From an uncultured Kordiimonas sp. (GTDB lineage Bacteria; Pseudomonadota; Alphaproteobacteria; Sphingomonadales; Kordiimonadaceae), in contig CANNEK010000001.1 of assembly GCA_947503625.1 (NCBI GenBank), forward strand, positions 1,342,549 to 1,406,548: 64,000 bases of DNA, given 5' to 3'. The notes under the pieces are model-generated. The model was given only the letters and a program-made list of their open reading frames with translations. It ran no database searches and had not been told where the DNA came from. The position numbers and the translations under genes are program-made. Numbering within the stretch: the first letter of the stretch is position 1; each line of letters starts with the position of its first letter. Positions 1-7,043 of the stretch are shown in pieces.

Positions 1-1
1 G

Positions 2-208
2 GAGCCCAATATTGAGGCCTTAGTAAGAAGGCGTCTAAACGATAAAAAAAGAGACAGACCAGTCAGGTTAGTAGAGTACCTTAGAGAATACCAATCAAAG
101 TCAATCGCTCTTTGCAAAGACTATGCTCTAGCGTTAGGCCGACCTCAAGAAACGATTCATGCAGGTGACACAAATGCATTAAGTCTCGCGCTAGACGAAC
201 TCATGTGA
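2..208 (+). CDS. C-terminal end of an unrecognised protein (5' end outside window)
   Basis: An open frame runs from the first bases of the window to a TGA at 206-208, giving the last 68 residues of a protein. The end is highly charged (several RRR/KK stretches) and closes with LALDELM. I do not recognise the family. Codon choice is unlike most of the window: TTA, CTA and AGA are frequent and the stretch is AT-leaning, which suggests recently acquired DNA. The start lies outside the window, so length and domains cannot be judged. It could also be a chance open frame, but 68 codons without a stop in AT-rich DNA, ending just before a clear change in composition, favours a real gene. Confidence 0.5.
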   Translation, partial: EPNIEALVRRRLNDKKRDRPVRLVEYLREYQSKSIALCKDYALALGRPQETIHAGDTNALSLALDELM

Positions 209-262
209 TCGCTTGCAGTTCACTCCCGCCAATTTCCGGCCAAAGTCAGGCATGATCGCCCC

Positions 263-304
263 CTACCCCGAGCGCGCAGCACCCCGGCTGTCCATCGCGA
301 CGTG
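263..304 (-). pseudogene. Remnant copy of the C-terminal tail of the small basic protein at 1707-1943
   Basis: Read on the minus strand, this stretch encodes HVAMDSRGAARSG followed by TAG. The protein at 1707-1943 ends NVAASSRGAARSG followed by TAG. Over the last nine codons including the stop, the two DNA copies differ at only two positions, both synonymous third positions (GCC/GCG and GGC/GGG). The similarity stops upstream and no start codon or SD belongs to this copy, so it looks like the surviving end of a duplicated gene. A small mobile repeat is the alternative. Confidence 0.45.
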
Positions 305-379
305 CTTGTTTCGGTTTACTGTTAACCTGAAAATACGTCGATAAACACAGGCCTTGAAAGGCCAAGAGGAACAGGGTGT

Positions 380-1093
380 TTATAGCGCTTGTGTGCTGTT
401 TGTCCGGAACCACCCTGCAATGGAATGGCGGTCACAATGTGTTGTCAGAACTTCATGGGCGACATCTTCGCTGAGGAACGCGACGACTGTTCCGAATTCC
501 GGCACTATTGTTATTTCTTGAGAAGGCGCTTCCTTGGGATATATCACCAGTTCGCCGCCATCTTTGGGGGACCAGTTTTTGTTGAGATATATGACAATGG
601 ACAGTTTTCTGGTGTTGTCACCGATGAAGGCATCCCGGTGCCTGCGGTAAAAATCGCCTTGTCTGTAGCGTGAAAAATGGCTTTCGAAGGAAACCAGCCC
701 AAGGAAAAGCTGCTCGTTCAGGTACATTTGTAAAGACGCTGCCCACGCCAACCATGCGGCGCCGGATTTGCTGGTGCCTTCAATCCACGATATTTCGTCG
801 CTGCGAACACGGGAGTTCAGCTTGCTTTTCCGGTTTTTTCCGATGCCGGCCTTGTGAAAACGGGCGGGGTTCCTTTCCTGTATTTCATCACTGAGCATCC
901 GGCAAAGCAGCGGCGGCAACGCGTTGGTCTGAACGCTGTATCCGGTATCGAGAAGGTTTTGCACCATACCATCGAAACCGGCCAATCGCTGGGCAGTGGC
1001 AAGGTCTGTTTGCTGCTCTGCGGCATGGGCAGATGCAGGAAGACGTTTTCCCGGCCCGGCCAGATCGCCGGTGGGTAAAATCCGTACGGCCAT
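380..1093 (-). CDS. 2-oxoglutarate/Fe(II)-dependent oxygenase, SM-20/prolyl 4-hydroxylase type
   Basis: This 237-residue protein has the double-stranded beta-helix signature of Fe(II)/2-oxoglutarate dioxygenases. The HxD iron motif is H152 and D154 (YRRHRDAF), the distal iron ligand is H213 (AHEV), and the 2-oxoglutarate-binding arginine is probably R222 (DRHSIAGWFR). Spacing and motifs match the SM-20/PHD-like 2OG-FeII_Oxy group found in bacteria. The chosen ATG at 1093 has an AAAGGA seven bases upstream; the frame stays open for another 35 codons but without a ribosome site. The first 40 residues are low-complexity and lack a signal peptide, so a cytoplasmic enzyme is expected. The substrate cannot be read from the sequence. 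It stands alone upstream of the cold-shock gene on the same strand. Confidence 0.82.
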   Translation of the reverse strand: MAVRILPTGDLAGPGKRLPASAHAAEQQTDLATAQRLAGFDGMVQNLLDTGYSVQTNALPPLLCRMLSDEIQERNPARFHKAGIGKNRKSKLNSRVRSDEISWIEGTSKSGAAWLAWAASLQMYLNEQLFLGLVSFESHFSRYRQGDFYRRHRDAFIGDNTRKLSIVIYLNKNWSPKDGGELVIYPKEAPSQEITIVPEFGTVVAFLSEDVAHEVLTTHCDRHSIAGWFRTNSTQAL

Positions 1094-1236
1094 GGTGTGA
1101 TCCTTTAACAGGATACGAAGCGGCGTATCAGGAAACAGAGCGGTCAGACAGGGCGGGCGGGACAGGAGAGAGCCGAAAAGACTGGGCCGCCTGAACAACC
1201 GCCACCAGCCAGGGCTGATGGCGGCGGGTCGTTATA

Positions 1237-1446
1237 TTAGTCAATAACAGACAGGTTTTCGGCAGATGACTTGCCGTTTTGACCGGTCTGAAGCTCGAAA
1301 GACAGCTTCTGCCCTTCCTCCAGCCCGGAAAGACCGGCGCGCTCTACTGCCGAGATATGCACAAACGCATCGTTTGAGCCATCTTCAGGCTGGATAAAGC
1401 CGAAGCCTTTGCTTGAATTGAACCATTTTACTGTACCAGTAGCCAT
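1237..1446 (-). CDS. Cold-shock domain protein (CspA family)
   Basis: A 69-residue single cold-shock domain, the usual length of the family. RNP1 is visible as KGFGFI (residues 14-19) and RNP2 as DAFVHIS (26-32). These proteins bind single-stranded RNA and DNA as chaperones in the cytoplasm. The ATG at 1446 follows an AAGGA at a six-base spacing. The upstream DNA (1447-1706) contains tandem hairpin-forming repeats and could be a structured leader, as in cspA genes, but that is inference. Which Csp paralogue this is cannot be said, so no gene symbol is given. Confidence 0.93.
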   Translation of the reverse strand: MATGTVKWFNSSKGFGFIQPEDGSNDAFVHISAVERAGLSGLEEGQKLSFELQTGQNGKSSAENLSVID

Positions 1447-1628
1447 TGTAATTTCCTTTAACCAATGGGATTGGCGCGGGTCACACTATGTGCCCCACGC
1501 GTCTTTTAACGATCACATTGTCAGGAGAAAACTAAGCTAATCGGCGTACCGTTTGTTCAGGCACCACCAAACGAATGTAAAACGTAAGGCCCATATATGG
1601 GGTGTGCGCCCGGCAATACAATGCCGTT

Positions 1629-1672
1629 CCCCGATAAACGGGAGTGTTGCCCCGAATAGAGGGGGAGTGTTG
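1629..1672. repeat. Two tandem imperfect 21-23 bp repeats, each able to form a small hairpin
   Basis: Two adjacent units start with CCCCGA and end with GGGAGTGTTG, at about 1629-1649 and 1650-1672; the 11-mer GGGAGTGTTGC occurs at 1640 and 1663. As minus-strand RNA each unit pairs CCC(G/C) with (C/G)GGG across a short AU-rich loop. They lie between the stop of the small basic gene and the cold-shock gene, so they could belong to a 3' end or to the cold-shock leader. No T-run follows either hairpin. Confidence 0.4.
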
Positions 1673-1706
1673 CTGCACCTGCGCGGAAAGAACAGTGGCG
1701 GACGGC

Positions 1707-1943
1707 CTAGCCCGAGCGGGCAGCACCCCGGCTGGACGCCGCCACATTGGGAATGTTTTTGCCGGCAGCACCCTTGCCGGTGTTTAATTTGGCGTCAAAC
1801 TTTCCGGGGGTGTGCTTTTGCGCTTTAACCTCGGCAGGGGTTGCGTCTTCGCCTGTGTCGTGCGCGGATGCCGGGGCCGCTTTTGCCGCATGCATCTCGG
1901 CCAGCCTCTTTTTCTTGCGCTCGCGTGCTCTGGCTTTGCTCAT
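1707..1943 (-). CDS. Small basic protein of unknown function
   Basis: A 78-residue, strongly basic, low-complexity protein: the N-terminus MSKARARERKKKR is followed by an Ala/Lys-rich middle and a glycine-rich tail ending SRGAARSG. I do not recognise a named family. The ATG at 1943 is preceded by AAAGGG nine bases upstream; the frame continues open upstream but without an SD. It has no membrane segment or signal peptide. Its composition suggests a nucleic-acid-associated or disordered protein, but this is only inference. The last nine codons are repeated, with synonymous changes only, at 263-304. It lies on the same strand as the cold-shock gene with 260 bases between them. Confidence 0.55.
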   Translation of the reverse strand: MSKARARERKKKRLAEMHAAKAAPASAHDTGEDATPAEVKAQKHTPGKFDAKLNTGKGAAGKNIPNVAASSRGAARSG

Positions 1944-2358
1944 CGGGCTACCCTTTCTGATCTGTTGATCACCACCGTAGGCGATGCCCGCCCAAAAGGA
2001 AAGCCGGCGGCATTTTGCACCTGACAAAAACCGGCCATGATGGCTGTTTTGCATGCACCGGGTTTCGCAAGGCGACCACCGCCGGGGCGTAAGCAACAGG
2101 ATTGCGCCGGGTCAAAACACTTATAAATATATTTTATACAATTATTGCGATAGAACACATTATTGTCTAGGTTACATGCAAGTGTCTGCCTGCAGACAGT
2201 TCGATAATGCGATGGGGGTCGTGGCAGATAGTTGTTTGGGAACGTTTCCAACGTTCGGACCGAACCATGTATCTGCAAAAATGACATCACACGAAACCCC
2301 GCCCTCTTCGCAACCGACCTGTCTGGCTACAACACGGGATTAAAGGCGAAAAAGGGTA
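1944..2358. promoter_or_regulatory. Gene-free interval with two palindromes between divergent genes
   Basis: No credible gene lies in these 415 bases, which separate the minus-strand small basic gene from the plus-strand DUF6932 gene. An AT-rich core occupies about 2115-2165. Two inverted repeats stand out: TGTCTGC-CT-GCAGACA at 2183-2198 (perfect 7-base arms) and GAACGTT-TCC-AACGTTC at 2240-2256 (perfect 7-base arms). Both have the size and symmetry of operator sites for dimeric regulators. No known binding protein can be assigned, and no confident -35/-10 pair was found. Confidence 0.35.
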
Positions 2359-2913
2359 ATGATAGACCTGATAGACTTTCATCAGACAGACCAGGCGGCT
2401 TTTAACAGCTTTGGCTTCGTGGGGGCGGAAGACAGAAACACCGAGACCGGCGCATTGGAAGCGCTGGGCCCTCAGATAGTTTCGCCGGAATATTTCGAAA
2501 AACTGTTCGTCTGGAATGACTGGCGCCGAAATCAGTTCCTGAAGCTTCTCGACTGGCTTGATGAAATCAGGCGGAATGATATCAAAACCATGTGCATCTG
2601 GTTTGGTGGCTCCTTTACCGAAAAGAAGGATGAGCCTGCCGATATAGACCTGTTGTTGTTCTACACGACGATAGGCGTGGTGATGCCACAACCTCCGTAC
2701 CTGAATCGCAAGGTTTGTGAGGAGCGTTACGGAATTGATCTCCGGTCAATGAATGTCAATCAAAATCCGGTAAATGTTGTGCATCAGGTAGTCCAGTATG
2801 TACTTTATTTCTCGCATCCGACTTCGACAAAAGCAGGAGCGCACGAGCCGTTTCATCGCCGGGCCATAATATCCGTACCGGGTGACGGGGTCGCCAAATG
2901 GCAAGACGGCTGA
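2359..2913 (+). CDS. DUF6932-like nucleotidyltransferase-fold protein
   Basis: A 184-residue protein with a nucleotidyltransferase-like core: GGSFTEKKDEPADIDLLLF (residues about 78-96) matches the G-S-x(n)-D-x-D pattern of polymerase-beta-type nucleotidyltransferases and resembles the DUF6932 family. The N-terminal 70 residues include a tryptophan-rich helix (WNDWRRNQFLKLLDWLDEI). The third acidic residue typical of active enzymes is not obvious, so activity is uncertain. The ATG at 2359 is preceded by two purine-rich stretches (AAAGG, AAAGGG). It is followed 53 bases later by a secreted protein on the same strand. DUF6932 proteins often occur in variable genomic regions; no partner toxin or antitoxin is visible here. 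Confidence 0.55.
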   Translation: MIDLIDFHQTDQAAFNSFGFVGAEDRNTETGALEALGPQIVSPEYFEKLFVWNDWRRNQFLKLLDWLDEIRRNDIKTMCIWFGGSFTEKKDEPADIDLLLFYTTIGVVMPQPPYLNRKVCEERYGIDLRSMNVNQNPVNVVHQVVQYVLYFSHPTSTKAGAHEPFHRRAIISVPGDGVAKWQDG

Positions 2914-2966
2914 CTTGAATAAACGCAGGATGAGAAACAACGACGACACGGCATGGAGAAGAGACG

Positions 2967-3914
2967 ATGATGCAAAAATGGTTATCACGGATTTCAGCGG
3001 CAGGGGTTGTTGCAATCGTTGCTGCAACAAGCTCGGTATCTGCCTCTGACCGCCTGTTTATCGGCGCAACATGCAAATTCAAGGGTCTGGAAACGGAATC
3101 TGCAGTGCGAGAGCGCATTGAGAGACGCAAGAGCAGACGGACGCCTTACTATGGCGATATGGTTTCGCTCGAACTGCTGGAAAGACTGCGACTTAACTAT
3201 GTTTTGGGAGATTTTGAAGCGCTTGAACTGGATCTGAACCAATTTCAATCGCTGGCCGAGAGTATTTTTGATCGGAACGGTGTTTATTTGATTGCCAATG
3301 CATTAGCCGCCGCCGATCTGATTGGCCGCTATGATGTTATTGAACAAATCCTGGACGAGATACCATCCCGGCGTTTGATATCCGAAAACCTGCGATCCGG
3401 TCGGGCGTTTGACGGCTTTATCTACTCCAACCGGGTCTTCAAGTCATATTTTGAAGCCAGACTGGCCATACAAAATGACGATTACGACAGTTTTGTTGGC
3501 AACTATTCGGTTATCCACAAACATATTCATTATCTGCGTCCGATTGTCGATCAGGTGGGCGATCTGGATGATGTGTCCGATGAGATAGCGGCTGGCTATA
3601 TTGAGGACCTTTCCAAGAGCGAATATCTCCTGGCACGGCTCTTTATGGAAGCAAGCCACCATAGGCAGTGGGATGAAGGTGCGCTGGCGAAACCTCTTCT
3701 GGAAGCCTCAATACGGCCTGCCCTGCGTGAAAACTGCTCGTCCAATCTAAAGGTATTTCTGTCTCATTTGGTTGCGGACGTTTTTGAGGCACGGCCCACC
3801 CCCGGGGAACAGGCTACAAAATACTCGGACCTGCAAAACGCATTGCCAGTTCTGGCCTCGATAAATGCACAGTGGCAATCACTTCAAAATCCAGGGAAGA
3901 AAGAGGGACGCTGA
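2967..3914 (+). CDS. Secreted protein of unknown function
   Basis: A 315-residue protein with a clear N-terminal signal peptide: MMQKWLSR, a hydrophobic stretch to about residue 23, then a likely cleavage after SVSA. The mature part is alpha-helical and acidic, with repeated leucine-rich helical pairs that might form a TPR- or SEL1-like solenoid, but no repeat consensus is clear. I do not recognise a family. An excellent SD (GGAGAAGAG) lies just upstream of the ATG at 2967. It sits between the DUF6932 gene and a large RTX gene on the same strand, 232 bases before the latter, so a role linked to exoprotein function is possible but untested. Confidence 0.6.
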   Translation: MMQKWLSRISAAGVVAIVAATSSVSASDRLFIGATCKFKGLETESAVRERIERRKSRRTPYYGDMVSLELLERLRLNYVLGDFEALELDLNQFQSLAESIFDRNGVYLIANALAAADLIGRYDVIEQILDEIPSRRLISENLRSGRAFDGFIYSNRVFKSYFEARLAIQNDDYDSFVGNYSVIHKHIHYLRPIVDQVGDLDDVSDEIAAGYIEDLSKSEYLLARLFMEASHHRQWDEGALAKPLLEASIRPALRENCSSNLKVFLSHLVADVFEARPTPGEQATKYSDLQNALPVLASINAQWQSLQNPGKKEGR

Positions 3915-4146
3915 TGCGTAACCATATGTTTTTTAAAGCCGGTCAGGGGCCTTAGGTCTGCAATATGCAGGCTGGTTATGTGGATAAAACGCTGGGGTAC
4001 ATACCCAAGGCGGACCGCATAACCCGGCTTGAATAATGATCAGAAACCGGAAGGAGCAAATAGCTCCTGAACAACATTGCCGCAAATGGCTGCGACAGTG
4101 AACAGGGCAGTTTTGTCAAAAACCATGAATCAAAGGGAGATTGTAT

Positions 4147-5898
4147 ATGTCAGGTGCTATTCCGGAAATTGTCGTGTGGGGCTCCAGTGGTGGCGGTGGC
4201 GGATTCGATTGGGGAAGCTTCAGGTTTAATTTTAACAACATCTCCTATGACAACGAGGGCGGCGGTGGCGGTCAGTCTGAAACTGTGGATGATGTTGCCC
4301 AGGAAGAGGTCATTATACTGGAATTTCCCGATGGGTTTCAGATCACTGTCGATATCACTGGCCTGCCAGACGAGATTGTGAATGCGTTTATTGGCGCAGC
4401 TCAGTTGGCCAACACAGTGCAGGTCGTTGGCGATTTGTTTGCGGATTTACGTGATCGCGGTTACTCGGAAATCGTTTTGAACCACTCAGACACTGGCGTG
4501 CTGACGCCAAATGGAAGCCTCTATCGAACATGGGGGGAAATATCCGGGCATGAACCGGGTGGAGTTGCATACGCTCAGTTTACCGTTACCGGTAGCAATA
4601 CAGCTTCGATTACTTTCAATACACATATAAATTGGGCACAACTGGGGAATGAAGAGGCACTGGTTACCTTTTTTCACGAGGTTTATCACCTCGTAAACGA
4701 AGTACCGGGAGTGCCTGTCGATGAAAACGCTGCAGAAAATGCAGCTCAAAACATCTTTAATCACGCCAATGCCCAGTATGGCTTTGATCTGGAAGGTTAT
4801 CTATCCGGGGTTAGCACGGCGGAACACGGCCTTGGAAACTCCAACAATAATCACCTGACAGGTCAGTCGGGCCATGATTTTGTTCAGGGAGGTGCGGGCA
4901 ATGATAACCTCTACGGACATGGAGGCAACGACGCGCTGGAGGGCGGTGCAGGTAATGACAACTTATTTGGGGGTGCCGGGGATGACGAACTCATTTCAGG
5001 TGGAGGCACGGATGAGCTATATGGAGGTTCGGGCAATGACAAGTATGTATTGGATGTATCACTAAACGGTAGCATCGGAGATACCAGTGGTTCGGATGAT
5101 TACCTCGAAATCCAAACCACAAGTAACGTGACCTTCGACCAGCAGGGCAATCATCTCATTATTAACGGATCTGGTTCGCAATCGCTCACTATATACAATT
5201 GGTTCTCCGGGCAGGAAATCGAAACAGTTTCCTTGGCAAATGGATCGGTTTTAAGCGCACAAACCATCAACCAGATTATCGATATACAAAATGGCGGCGG
5301 GCTGTTTCCGCCCGTCGTGTTCGACCTGGATGGTGATGGAATTGAGCTATCGAATCTTGACGACAAAACCACAAAGATTGATTGGGATGGTGACGGCAGG
5401 AAGGAATGGACAGGCTGGGTTGATGCGGATGATGGCATTTTAGTCTATGATGTTAATGGCAACGGCAAAGTGGATGGTCAAGGTGAATTCACTTTCGCTC
5501 AATATGGCGAAGACACCCGCACAGACTTGCAGGGCCTCGCCACTTTTGACGACAATGATGACGGCAAAATCACCATGGAAGATGAGATTTGGTCTGATTT
5601 GTTTGTGTGGCGAGACCTCAATCAAAACGGCAAGTCAAATGGTAGGGAATGGTTCACTTTGGATGAGCTTGGCATTACTTCGATAGGTTTGGACAGTACC
5701 AATGAACTATCCATAATTGAGGGCAATGTTGTATTTGGCACGTCGACATTCACCCGCTCTGACGGTTCTGTTGGAATTGTTGGAGACGTAGCTTTGCGTT
5801 CGGATTCAAACGGGTTTGAGTGGCAAGCTGAAAGTGACCTGTTCCATCAGATTACGGATCACTTTGCTGCGACAGGCTCTGACCCTTATGCGATCTAA
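4147..5898 (+). CDS. RTX calcium-binding exoprotein with an HExxH metallopeptidase-like motif
   Basis: A 583-residue protein without a Sec signal peptide. In order it has a Gly-rich N-terminus (residues 14-45), a globular region with a zinc-protease motif HEVYH (177-181) followed by acidic residues (E193, E197) that could complete a gluzincin site, RTX nonapeptide repeats of the GGxGxDx type (about 238-300), a short beta region (300-385), and DxDGDG calcium-binding loops (391-500: DLDGDG, DWDGDG, DVNGNG, DDNDDG, DLNQNG). RTX proteins usually leave by type I secretion using a C-terminal signal and fold on binding calcium outside the cell. No ABC exporter or adaptor is encoded nearby. The ATG at 4147 has AGGGAG seven bases upstream; a TTG six bases earlier is less likely. 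Function as a protease is inferred from the motif only. Confidence 0.75.
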   Translation: MSGAIPEIVVWGSSGGGGGFDWGSFRFNFNNISYDNEGGGGGQSETVDDVAQEEVIILEFPDGFQITVDITGLPDEIVNAFIGAAQLANTVQVVGDLFADLRDRGYSEIVLNHSDTGVLTPNGSLYRTWGEISGHEPGGVAYAQFTVTGSNTASITFNTHINWAQLGNEEALVTFFHEVYHLVNEVPGVPVDENAAENAAQNIFNHANAQYGFDLEGYLSGVSTAEHGLGNSNNNHLTGQSGHDFVQGGAGNDNLYGHGGNDALEGGAGNDNLFGGAGDDELISGGGTDELYGGSGNDKYVLDVSLNGSIGDTSGSDDYLEIQTTSNVTFDQQGNHLIINGSGSQSLTIYNWFSGQEIETVSLANGSVLSAQTINQIIDIQNGGGLFPPVVFDLDGDGIELSNLDDKTTKIDWDGDGRKEWTGWVDADDGILVYDVNGNGKVDGQGEFTFAQYGEDTRTDLQGLATFDDNDDGKITMEDEIWSDLFVWRDLNQNGKSNGREWFTLDELGITSIGLDSTNELSIIEGNVVFGTSTFTRSDGSVGIVGDVALRSDSNGFEWQAESDLFHQITDHFAATGSDPYAI

Positions 5899-6239
5899 GC
5901 TGTTATAACTCAAGTTGGCGGACCACGCCGACTGAGGCATGGATGGGCGTTAAGTCGCTCCGCATAGCTTTGCAAAAGCCTTCAAAATCCCTTTTTTTGA
6001 AGGCTGAGGCAGCACCTTCAAGTACGGTTCATCTGCAGCAAATTCAGCTTGTGCAAACGTTTTGGTTCAACGAGAAGGCCACACCCGGTCGGCTCATGTC
6101 CATTTTGCCCCGTTACGGATGTAGCCAAACAGACGGCCTTATTAGCGCCGTTTAGAAATACCCGGCAGCATAACCGCTAGGCGAGAGACTTCATTCCATG
6201 TAACAGTTGGAGCCGGTGCAGTGGGAAGGGGACAAAAAC
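5899..6239. other. Gene-free interval containing an 11-bp inverted repeat
   Basis: No supported gene lies in these 341 bases between the RTX gene and the ParB-like gene. A perfect inverted repeat, AGCCTTCAAAA at 5978-5988 and TTTTGAAGGCT at 5995-6005 with a six-base loop, could be a transcription terminator for the RTX gene. The usual T-run after the stem is absent on both strands, so this is weak. Confidence 0.35.
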
Positions 6240-6488
6240 ATGCTGAAAGCCGTTGCGGTGAAGATAGACCAGATTTACGTGCCGGCGGCGCGGCGTCAGG
6301 AACTGGACGACACGAAGCAGGAAGAAATCACCAAAGGCCTGCTGAACGGCGATGCGCCCAAGCCCATCAGGGTGCGGGAAGGCAAGGACCGCTTTGTGCT
6401 GATCGGCGGGGTGAACCGGCTGGAAGCCTGCAAGGCGCTGGGTGAAACCGAGATCGAAGCCTATATCGTGCAGGCGCAGAAGTTCTAG
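6240..6488 (+). CDS. Stand-alone ParB/Srx-like N-terminal domain protein
   Basis: An 82-residue protein made of a single ParB-like N-terminal (sulfiredoxin-like) fold. The stretch RFVLIGGVNRLEACKALG (about residues 50-67) corresponds to the ParB box y-x-I-i-x-G-x-x-R-x-x-A, followed by the beta strand EIEAYIV. There is no helix-turn-helix or dimerisation domain, so it is not a chromosome partitioning ParB. The ATG at 6240 has AAGGGG eight bases upstream, preferable to a TTG at 6207. Such solo domains can be CTPases or nuclease-like; the role here is unknown. Confidence 0.65.
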   Translation: MLKAVAVKIDQIYVPAARRQELDDTKQEEITKGLLNGDAPKPIRVREGKDRFVLIGGVNRLEACKALGETEIEAYIVQAQKF

Positions 6489-6721
6489 CGCGGTTGATTT
6501 CAGGTGGCCGGAGTCGGCAGTTTGCTGCCGGTCAGCACCCGCAATTCCCGATTCGTTTGCTTTAAATTCATCTAAAAATTGAGCCAAATTTTAAACCTAT
6601 TGCGAGGGTTGGCGATTTCGGGCTGCCCTTTTAACGTCTTGCGTTTGGCCTTATGGTCCTTGAAAACCAATAAGAACAGGTATCAGGCTTTCTTTGAAAT
6701 TTTGGGGTCGAGGCTGAGCAA

Positions 6722-7024
6722 ATGACATCAGAATATGACGTGAAATATGTGGTTCGTGACCACAATCTACCAAAGTACAAAAGTGTGACGCACATCGGGG
6801 GGGAATTGTCTACGGGGGACCGTTGGCAAATACCGGTGACCGAGGCCATCGACGGCATACGCACAGGCCGGTTTGCCTTCACCATCACCCGGCCGGATAA
6901 TTCACCAGAGCCTTTGATGGTGCAGAGCCACCCGCTGTATGGCCAGATGCTAAAATCGGTGAAAGACGGGCGGGACCCGGAATCGCTGATTGCACTGCCG
7001 GAGCATGTTCCGAGCCTCTGTTAA
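6722..7024 (+). CDS. DUF3892-like small protein
   Basis: A 100-residue protein resembling the DUF3892 family: an N-terminal strand, a segment with VTEAIDGIRTGRFAF (about 39-53) comparable to the family's 'v-x-x-I-x-x-G-x-x-f' stretch, and a C-terminal DGRDPESLIALPE resembling the family's 'D-g-x-x-x-N-L-l-x-L-P'. The function of the family is unknown. There is no signal peptide or membrane segment. No strong SD precedes the ATG at 6722. It is convergent with the periplasmic protein gene that ends at 7044. Confidence 0.6.
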   Translation: MTSEYDVKYVVRDHNLPKYKSVTHIGGELSTGDRWQIPVTEAIDGIRTGRFAFTITRPDNSPEPLMVQSHPLYGQMLKSVKDGRDPESLIALPEHVPSLC

Positions 7025-7043
7025 CAGGTAACAGGCGCCGCCC

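Noticed and set aside
4861..5050. Repeated GGxGxDx-coding units considered as a DNA tandem repeat or CRISPR
   Set aside because: The repetition is at protein level (RTX nonapeptides) with diverged DNA and no spacers.
5943..6155. 70-codon open frame after the RTX gene
   Set aside because: No SD, no family resemblance, and it spans the strong inverted repeat at 5978-6005.
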